NCBI GenBank assembly: GCA_947499275.1
Contig: CANMNM010000057.1
Location: forward strand, 1-7,527
Direction of reading: 5' to 3'
Length of the DNA: 7,527 bases
From: Actinomycetota bacterium
GTDB taxonomy: Bacteria; Actinomycetota; Actinomycetes; S36-B12
The notes below the pieces were generated by a model. That model was not told where the DNA came from. It searched no databases and was given only the letters and a program-made list of their open reading frames with translations. A program made the translations under genes and the position numbers. Below, one piece after another: positions 1 to 5,117 of the stretch (its first letter is position 1; each line of letters starts with the position of its first letter).

Positions 1-757
1 CCCCGAAGCAATGGCCATGGGTATGACCGCCGAAAACTTGCACGATCGATTCCCACACTTAACGAAGGAGCGAGCCGATCTATTCGCACTTGGTTCCCAA
101 GAAAAGACCGCTAAGGCATATGCCAACGGATTAATCCAGCCAGATTTAGTTCCGGTGGCCGCCCGCAGCGCTGAACTAGGCAGCGTTTTGGTGAGCGAAG
201 ATGAGTCGCCCCGACCAGGAACGACCCTTGAAGGACTGGCAAGTTTGAAGACACCGTTTCGGCCACATGGTCGAGTAAGCGCCGGTAATGCTTCAGGGCT
301 CTCCGACGGAGCCACCGCCGCCCTATTGGCGAATGAAGAGGTGGCCGATCAATTGGGACTCTCGAAGAAAATGCGCATGGTGGGTTTTGCTTTCGCTGGT
401 GTTGAGCCCGAAGTGATGGGAGTGGGTCCGGTTCCCAGCACGGAAAAGGCACTTGCTCGAACCGGACTCACGATCGCAGACATTGATCTTTTTGAAGTCA
501 ATGAAGCTTTCGCGATTCAGGTTCTAGCGTTCCTTGACCATTTTGGAATCGATGACGATGACCCGCGCGTGAATCCGATGGGTGGAGCAATCGCGGTCGG
601 TCACCCTTTGGCCTCAAGTGGTATTCGCCTGATGAACAACCTCGCCATGAATTTCACCATGAATCCGGGTGCAAAATATGGAATAACCACTATGTGTATC
701 GGCTTAGGCATGGGTGGAACAGTTATTTGGGAAAATATTTCAGGGAGTAACTCATGA
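1..757 (+). CDS. fadA: Acetyl-CoA C-acyltransferase (3-ketoacyl-CoA thiolase), beta subunit of the fatty-acid oxidation complex; 5' end outside the window
   Basis: This enzyme cleaves 3-ketoacyl-CoA with free CoA, releasing acetyl-CoA and an acyl-CoA two carbons shorter. It is the last step of cytoplasmic beta-oxidation. About 251 codons are present, and the frame is open to the window edge. The codons before the ATG at 11 read P-E-A, continuous with the usual thiolase MGMTAEN motif at 17-37, so that ATG is internal. The C-terminal thiolase domain is clear: a GNASGLSDGA motif near 287-316, NEAFA at 500-514, the catalytic His of GHP at 602-604, and the second catalytic Cys (CIGLGMG, pattern CxGxGxG) at 695-697. 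Thiolases are about 390-410 residues long, so roughly 150 N-terminal residues, including the nucleophilic Cys, lie upstream. The stop overlaps the fadB start as ATGA, so the two subunits are probably translationally coupled. The thiolase family is certain; the precise chain-length preference is inferred from the fadB partner. Confidence 0.95.
   Translation, partial: PEAMAMGMTAENLHDRFPHLTKERADLFALGSQEKTAKAYANGLIQPDLVPVAARSAELGSVLVSEDESPRPGTTLEGLASLKTPFRPHGRVSAGNASGLSDGATAALLANEEVADQLGLSKKMRMVGFAFAGVEPEVMGVGPVPSTEKALARTGLTIADIDLFEVNEAFAIQVLAFLDHFGIDDDDPRVNPMGGAIAVGHPLASSGIRLMNNLAMNFTMNPGAKYGITTMCIGLGMGGTVIWENISGSNS
742..747 (+). promoter_or_regulatory. Ribosome binding site of fadB
   Basis: AGGGAG lies inside the last codons of fadA, 6 bases before the ATG at 754. 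It supports that ATG as the fadB start and allows re-initiation by ribosomes finishing fadA at the overlapping TGA (755-757). Confidence 0.75.
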
Positions 758-2853
758 GCAAATCACAGGAAACAACAACAGCGGCAGTCAATCCCGACGA
801 AGTCGTTACTGAAGCTCGAGTGCGGTATTTCCCGATGCCACTTGGTGCTGGCACCATGGCCCTCATCACTTTGGATAATGGGAAGGACCACACGCGTCCA
901 TCAACTTTTGGACCCAGCGGACTGGCATCACTTAATAGTGCCCTCGACGAAATCGCTGATCGCTCTGATGTGGCTGCGGTCGGTGTCACGGGTAAGCCAT
1001 TCGTTTTTGCTGTTGGGGCGGACCTGTCAGCCATAGGAATGGTGAATGATCCCGCAATCATTGCTTCCTTTGGAAAACTTGGACACGATGTAATGCGACG
1101 TTTTGGTGAGTTTTCTGTACCAACATTCGCATTTGTCAATGGCGCTGCGATGGGCGGCGGCTTGGAACTCGCACTGCATTGTAATTACCGAACCGTCTCA
1201 TCTGACGCTGCAGCACTGTCATTTCCTGAAGTGTTTCTCGGAATAATCCCTGGTTGGGGCGGTGCATGGTTGTTACCTAATTTGGTTGGGCCAAAAAATG
1301 CGCTGGAAATAATCATCAACAACTCAATGAGTCAAAACAAACAAATGAAACCCAAGCAGTCAATAGCACTTGGTGTCATGGATGTCATGTTTGAACCTGC
1401 TGACTTTCTCGAGCAATCAGTCCTGTGGGCGGCGAAGGTGCTCACCAAATTAATTACTGTCGACCGACCACCGATTGAGCGAGAAAGTTGGGACGCGGTC
1501 ATCGATGCTGCACGCAATCAACTTGATTCCCGAATTCATGGAGCAGCCCGCGCACCATATGTTGCCCTTGACCTCGTATCCGCTGCAAAAACAGCCACGC
1601 GCACTGAAGGTTTTGATGCAGAAGATCGGGCGTTAACCGAGCTCGTAATGTCAGATCCCCTGCGTGCGTCGTTGTATGCATTTGACCTAGTACAAAAACG
1701 CGCTAAGCGACCTGTCGGGGTCCCCGATAAATCCTTGGCTCTTCCTGTAAAAAAGGTAGGAATAGTTGGTGCAGGTCTGATGGCGAGTCAACTTGCCCTG
1801 CTTTTCGCACGCTCACTCATGGTTCCCGTTGTGATGACCGACCTTGATCAGGAACGAGTGAACAAGGGTGTCAATTATGTCCACGCGGAATTGGACAAGT
1901 TACTCGGGAAAGGACGCCTATCGCCCGATAAATGTAATCGACTAAAGGCTCTGGTGACCGGTACAACGGATAAGGGATCGTTTGCCGATGCCGACTTTGT
2001 TATCGAAGCCGTCTTTGAAGAGCTCGGTGTAAAAAAGACCGTATTTGCACAACTGGAAGAAGTAGTCCGGCCCGATTGCATTTTGGCCACAAATACCTCT
2101 TCTCTCAGCGTCACCGACATGGCAGCCGATCTCAAGAACCCTGAGCGAGTTGTGGGCTTCCATTTTTTCAACCCGGTCGCGCTCATGCCGTTACTGGAAA
2201 TTGCACGCGCTGAGAAGACAAATGATCCGACGTTGGCCACGGCATTCGCTGTTGGCAAAGGCCTCAAAAAGTCATGTGTGTTGGTGGCGGATCGCCCCGC
2301 ATTTGTTGTCAACCGCCTGCTCAACCGTTTCCTTGGCGAAATCATTGCCTGCGTCGATGAAGGGGCGAGTTTTGCCGATGCTGATGCCGCAGTTCATGAA
2401 ATGGGATTGCCGATGGACCCCTTCATTCTGGTACAAATGGTTGGCCCTGCGGTTGCCCAGCATGTAGCACAGACCCTCAATGGGCATTTCCCCGATCGAT
2501 TCCATGCCTCAGAAAAAATGGGTCAACTAGTTGCAGCAGGACTACCCGGTATCTGGTTGTGGGATGAGGCCGGAAACAAGTCGGTTGACCCGAGAGTATC
2601 GGAGATCTTTGGTGATTCGCCCAGCACAATGACCCCAGACCAAATCAGAGATAGGGCGCTAAAGGCAGTAGCCCAAGAGGCCAGAATCATGCTTGACGAG
2701 GGCGTTGTCGCCGAGGCGCAAGATCTTGATCTGTGCATGATTCTTGGTGCCGGCTGGCCATTTTGGCTGGGCGGTATTACCCCCTATCTCGACCGTGAGG
2801 GATACAGCAACCCGCGATTTTTAGACCAAGGGGTAGCTAGCGTTCCTGCGTGA
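754..2853 (+). CDS. fadB: Fatty-acid oxidation complex alpha subunit: enoyl-CoA hydratase / 3-hydroxyacyl-CoA dehydrogenase
   Basis: This bifunctional enzyme hydrates 2-enoyl-CoA and then oxidises L-3-hydroxyacyl-CoA with NAD, feeding the FadA thiolase. It is complete at 699 residues, within the family's usual 700-730. The N-terminal crotonase domain (about 15-205) has the oxyanion-hole stretch FAVGAD at 85-90. Its two expected catalytic glutamates are E138 (GGGLEL) and E159 (FPEV), matching E119 and E139 of E. coli FadB. After a helical linker, the NAD-binding domain starts at 333 with VGIVGAGLMA (335-344). Here the third glycine of GxGxxG is Ala344. The dehydrogenase dyad is H470 (GFHFFNP) and E482, the same 12-residue spacing as H450/E462 in E. 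coli. DRPAFVVNR at 513-521 opens the first C-terminal 3HCDH domain, and GWPFWLGG at 667-674 marks the second. The order fadA then fadB is the actinobacterial one (as in M. tuberculosis Rv0859-Rv0860), the reverse of E. coli fadBA. The last 17 bases overlap dxs on the other strand. Confidence 0.96.
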   Translation: MSKSQETTTAAVNPDEVVTEARVRYFPMPLGAGTMALITLDNGKDHTRPSTFGPSGLASLNSALDEIADRSDVAAVGVTGKPFVFAVGADLSAIGMVNDPAIIASFGKLGHDVMRRFGEFSVPTFAFVNGAAMGGGLELALHCNYRTVSSDAAALSFPEVFLGIIPGWGGAWLLPNLVGPKNALEIIINNSMSQNKQMKPKQSIALGVMDVMFEPADFLEQSVLWAAKVLTKLITVDRPPIERESWDAVIDAARNQLDSRIHGAARAPYVALDLVSAAKTATRTEGFDAEDRALTELVMSDPLRASLYAFDLVQKRAKRPVGVPDKSLALPVKKVGIVGAGLMASQLALLFARSLMVPVVMTDLDQERVNKGVNYVHAELDKLLGKGRLSPDKCNRLKALVTGTTDKGSFADADFVIEAVFEELGVKKTVFAQLEEVVRPDCILATNTSSLSVTDMAADLKNPERVVGFHFFNPVALMPLLEIARAEKTNDPTLATAFAVGKGLKKSCVLVADRPAFVVNRLLNRFLGEIIACVDEGASFADADAAVHEMGLPMDPFILVQMVGPAVAQHVAQTLNGHFPDRFHASEKMGQLVAAGLPGIWLWDEAGNKSVDPRVSEIFGDSPSTMTPDQIRDRALKAVAQEARIMLDEGVVAEAQDLDLCMILGAGWPFWLGGITPYLDREGYSNPRFLDQGVASVPA
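2837..2853. other. Tail-to-tail overlap of fadB and dxs coding ends
   Basis: The dxs stop (TAG, minus strand, 2839-2837) lies inside fadB, and the fadB stop (TGA, 2851-2853) lies inside dxs. These 17 bases therefore encode the C-termini of both proteins. No GC-rich stem followed by a T-run is visible on either strand between about 2800 and 2900. The only pairing I found is weak: GTGAG at 2850-2854 with CTCAC at 2867-2871 or 2876-2880, with no U-tract. GCTAGC at 2836-2841 is a short palindrome containing the dxs stop and is probably chance. Confidence 0.9.
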
Positions 2854-4747
2854 GTGAATCGACTACCTCACCACGCTCACTGCTTGCCATCCACTCAGTT
2901 ATTGACCGCGTAATCGACTGAGGGGTAAGCCCAAGATCCGCGAGGATCGAGCTTCGCTTGGCATGACCCAGAAAGGCAAGAGGGGTGCCAAAGTTGCGCA
3001 GGGGAACATCAACGTTTGCATCCCGCAAAGCTTGACTCAGTGCAGCACCCACTCCACCGGCCCGAATGCCGTCTTCGATCACTACGACCAACGTAGCTTT
3101 TTCGGCCTGGTCCAGAACATATTGCGGGATTGGCTTCACCCATCGTGGATCGAGTACTTGCGCTCCAATACCTTGGGCTTTGAGTCCCTCCGAGACATCT
3201 ATTCCTAGTTGGGCAAATGAACCAATAGCAACAATGCACACTTCGGGATTTCCATGGCGAGCGAGAACATCCACACACCCCTCGCGGGCCAATGCCACAA
3301 AATCTTGTGGGATAGCGCCCTTTGAGAAGCGAACCACCGAGGGTGCATCATTAATATCAACCGCTTCGCGTAGCGCCTGTTTTAGGGTTGATTCATCACG
3401 GGGGGCAGCGATTTGTAACCCAGGAACGATCTGCAACATGGACATGTCCCAAACTCCGTTATGACTTGCTCCGTCATCACCGGTAATACCAGCCCGGTCC
3501 AGTACGAACGTCACTCCCGCCTTGTGAAGTGCGCAGTCCATCACAACTTGGTCGAATGCCCGGTTCAAAAATGTCGCGTACACGGCCACGACCGGATGCA
3601 TTCCACCATAGGCCAAACCTGCAGCGCTCGTGGCTGCATGTTGTTCGGCAATCCCCACGTCATATGTGCGAGTCGGAAACTCCTGAGCAAATTCATCGAG
3701 ACCAGTTGGCCCTAACATCGCTGCGGTTATCGCGACGACATCAGGTCGAACTCGTCCGATTGACACTAGTTCATCAGAAAATGCCTTCGTCCAACTTCGT
3801 CCAGCGGCGACAACCGGCAATCCTGTTTCAGGATCGATTACACCTACACCGTGGAATCGATCCGCGTCATCAGCCTCCGCCGGAGCGTAACCCTGACCCT
3901 TGTGCGTTATCACGTGAACGATCACGGGTGCGTCAAAATCGCGAGCACGACTAAGAGCGAATTCGACTTCTGCTTCATCGTGGCCGTCTACCGGACCGAC
4001 ATACTTCAGTCCAAGATCTTCAAACATGCCTTGTGGAGCCACAACGTCCTTGACTCCCTTTTTCATCCCGTGCAGTGCGTCAAAAACAGGGGGGCCAACG
4101 ACAGGAGTGCGCAGCAGTACCCGCTTGCCCCAACCCATGACCTTCTCATAACTTGGTGCGGTTCGAAGTGTGTGAAGGTGGTGGGCCAGTCCACCGATCG
4201 TCGGCGAGTAGGACCTCGCGTTGTCGTTTACGACAATTACAACCGGTCTCTCCCCTGTGGCAATATTGTTCAAGGCCTCCCACGCCATCCCACCCGTTAA
4301 CGCGCCGTCACCAATAACGGCGACCACGTGCTGCTTTCCCAACAGGCCGCGCTGCTGCCAAGCCTTAGCTAATCCATCAGCGTAGGACAGGGCCGTTGAA
4401 GCATGTGAATTTTCGACAATGTCATGAACACTTTCACTACGGCTGGGATATCCACTCATGCCGCCTTCTTGGCGAAGCGAGTCAAAATCTCCAGCTCGCC
4501 CAGTCAGTATTTTATGAACGTAAGCTTGATGCCCGGTATCCCAAATAATGGCATCTTCCGGCGAACGAAATACCCGGTGAAGCGCGATACTGAGTTCTAC
4601 GACACCCAGGTTTGGTCCCAAGTGACCGCCTGTAGCGGAGACTTTCTCGACCAAAAATGCGCGGATCTCCTGGGCTAGTTCGGGGAGCTTGTCAGCTGGG
4701 AGGGCTCGAACATCGCGGGGATCACGGATTGCCTCCAAATATCGCAC
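2837..4747 (-). CDS. dxs: 1-deoxy-D-xylulose-5-phosphate synthase
   Basis: Dxs condenses pyruvate and glyceraldehyde 3-phosphate, with loss of CO2, into DXP. This is the thiamine-diphosphate-dependent entry step of the cytoplasmic MEP pathway to isoprenoids, and DXP also feeds thiamine synthesis. The 636 residues are full length for the family. The N-terminal ThDP domain shows the catalytic GGHLGPNLG (H42, equivalent to E. coli H49), TGHQAYVHK at 71-79 and the Mg-ThDP motif from GDG at 146-148 to NDN at 174-176. D147 and N176 are 29 apart, as in E. coli D152/N181. The transketolase-type pyrimidine-binding domain has GIAEQH with E368 (E. coli E370) and DRAGITGDDG at 417-426. The C-terminal domain has IEDGIRAGG at 557-565. 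I chose the GTG at 4747 because it gives the MxxLxxIxxPxD beginning common in Dxs proteins and because an in-frame stop lies just upstream. It starts 4 bases after the small upstream gene, so it is probably the last gene of an acnA transcript. Confidence 0.96.
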   Translation of the reverse strand: MRYLEAIRDPRDVRALPADKLPELAQEIRAFLVEKVSATGGHLGPNLGVVELSIALHRVFRSPEDAIIWDTGHQAYVHKILTGRAGDFDSLRQEGGMSGYPSRSESVHDIVENSHASTALSYADGLAKAWQQRGLLGKQHVVAVIGDGALTGGMAWEALNNIATGERPVVIVVNDNARSYSPTIGGLAHHLHTLRTAPSYEKVMGWGKRVLLRTPVVGPPVFDALHGMKKGVKDVVAPQGMFEDLGLKYVGPVDGHDEAEVEFALSRARDFDAPVIVHVITHKGQGYAPAEADDADRFHGVGVIDPETGLPVVAAGRSWTKAFSDELVSIGRVRPDVVAITAAMLGPTGLDEFAQEFPTRTYDVGIAEQHAATSAAGLAYGGMHPVVAVYATFLNRAFDQVVMDCALHKAGVTFVLDRAGITGDDGASHNGVWDMSMLQIVPGLQIAAPRDESTLKQALREAVDINDAPSVVRFSKGAIPQDFVALAREGCVDVLARHGNPEVCIVAIGSFAQLGIDVSEGLKAQGIGAQVLDPRWVKPIPQYVLDQAEKATLVVVIEDGIRAGGVGAALSQALRDANVDVPLRNFGTPLAFLGHAKRSSILADLGLTPQSITRSITEWMASSERGEVVDSLTQER

Positions 4748-4753
4748 CCACCT
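4748..4753 (-). promoter_or_regulatory. Probable ribosome binding site of dxs, unusually close to the start
   Basis: AGGTGG on the minus strand runs directly into the GTG start of dxs and overlaps the TAG stop of the preceding gene (4754-4752). Spacing is essentially zero for the hexamer, or 3 bases from its AGG core. That is shorter than usual and fits coupling to upstream translation. A TTG at 4738-4736 (codon 4) would sit at a more normal 9 bases, but the family alignment favours the GTG. Confidence 0.5.
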
Positions 4754-5117
4754 AGTCTAGATCAGAAGTGTTTATCCTGCTGTGGTCTAGCGCCGCGATG
4801 GCGCTGGCAACAGAATTTACTTCGCGTTCGGTACGCAACAGGTGCGCACCAATCTCACTAAGGGCATCGAGTAAAACGGAGGGGTTTGCGCTGCCCGAAC
4901 TGACCCGAGCCGTGGCATATAGGCGCCGCATCAATTCAAGATCGCTTTTTGTGCGCTCGTGAAGTACCCAGGAAAGAGCAATCGGATCATTTCTGATCTC
5001 AGTGTCCCGGAATTCACCCGGCAAGCGCTCTAGCAGCCAACGAGTGACCTGCCCGGAGAACTCCGGATCGAAAGAGGAGACCAAGTCCGATGGCCACCCG
5101 GCAGGCATGTTGGTCAC
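4752..5117 (-). CDS. Conserved-looking small protein of unknown function between acnA and dxs
   Basis: I do not recognise a named family. The 121-residue product (about 13 kDa) looks soluble and mostly alpha-helical, with no signal peptide, membrane segment or cysteine. Features are WPSDL at 8-12, RWLLERLPGEFR at 26-37, a helical stretch with DPIALSWVL at 44-52, RTKSDLELMRRLYATAR at 55-71, and a last helix rich in Glu, Arg and Ala (80-110). From memory, actinobacteria have hypothetical proteins of similar layout (WP..L, then WLL...P..FR, then P..L), but I cannot confirm homology here. It is probably real. It opens by a GTGA overlap with the acnA stop and ends 4 bases before dxs, filling the gap exactly, and the opposite frames give nothing recognisable. 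The start is the GTG at 5117. The ATG at codon 4 (5108) is an alternative, and neither has a visible ribosome binding site, which suggests translation depends on acnA. A regulatory or accessory role for either neighbour would be a guess. Confidence 0.8.
   Translation of the reverse strand: MTNMPAGWPSDLVSSFDPEFSGQVTRWLLERLPGEFRDTEIRNDPIALSWVLHERTKSDLELMRRLYATARVSSGSANPSVLLDALSEIGAHLLRTEREVNSVASAIAALDHSRINTSDLD
5114..5117 (-). other. GTGA stop/start overlap of acnA and the small downstream gene
   Basis: On the minus strand the TGA ending acnA (5116-5114) and the GTG starting the 121-codon gene (5117-5115) share two bases. No Shine-Dalgarno-like purine run is visible in the preceding 15-20 bases (a CT-rich stretch), so initiation probably relies on ribosomes terminating on acnA. 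Confidence 0.7.

Noticed and set aside
11..13. ATG at 11 as the thiolase start
   Set aside because: The frame is open upstream and the sequence begins in the middle of the thiolase fold without the nucleophilic Cys region. The gene is cut by the window, not truncated.
1875..2345. 156-codon minus-strand open frame inside fadB
   Set aside because: It is antisense to the conserved dehydrogenase domain, has a Ser/Arg/Thr-rich product without a motif, and lacks an independent context.
1978..2385. SFADAD encoded twice in fadB (1978-1995 and 2368-2385)
   Set aside because: The copies fall in different domains at positions where similar residues are expected from the family, and the DNA copies differ at several bases. 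This is coincidence, not a repeat element.
2851..2897. Inverted TGAGTG (2851-2856) and CACTCA (2892-2897) as a possible bidirectional terminator
   Set aside because: The arms are only 6 bases with a loop of about 35, and no T-run follows on either strand. It is too weak to call.
3066..4300. Chain of overlapping plus-strand open frames opposite dxs (3066-3464, 3461-3715, 3529-3954, 3851-4300)
   Set aside because: They lie fully antisense to a well-conserved dxs. Their products are Arg/His/Ser-rich with no recognisable motif, and I see no plausible ribosome binding sites. They are shadow frames.
4905..4935. AT-richer CTATATG on the minus strand within the small gene as a possible -10 box for dxs
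   Set aside because: No matching -35 at proper spacing was evident, and it lies inside a coding region. The evidence is too weak to annotate an internal promoter.
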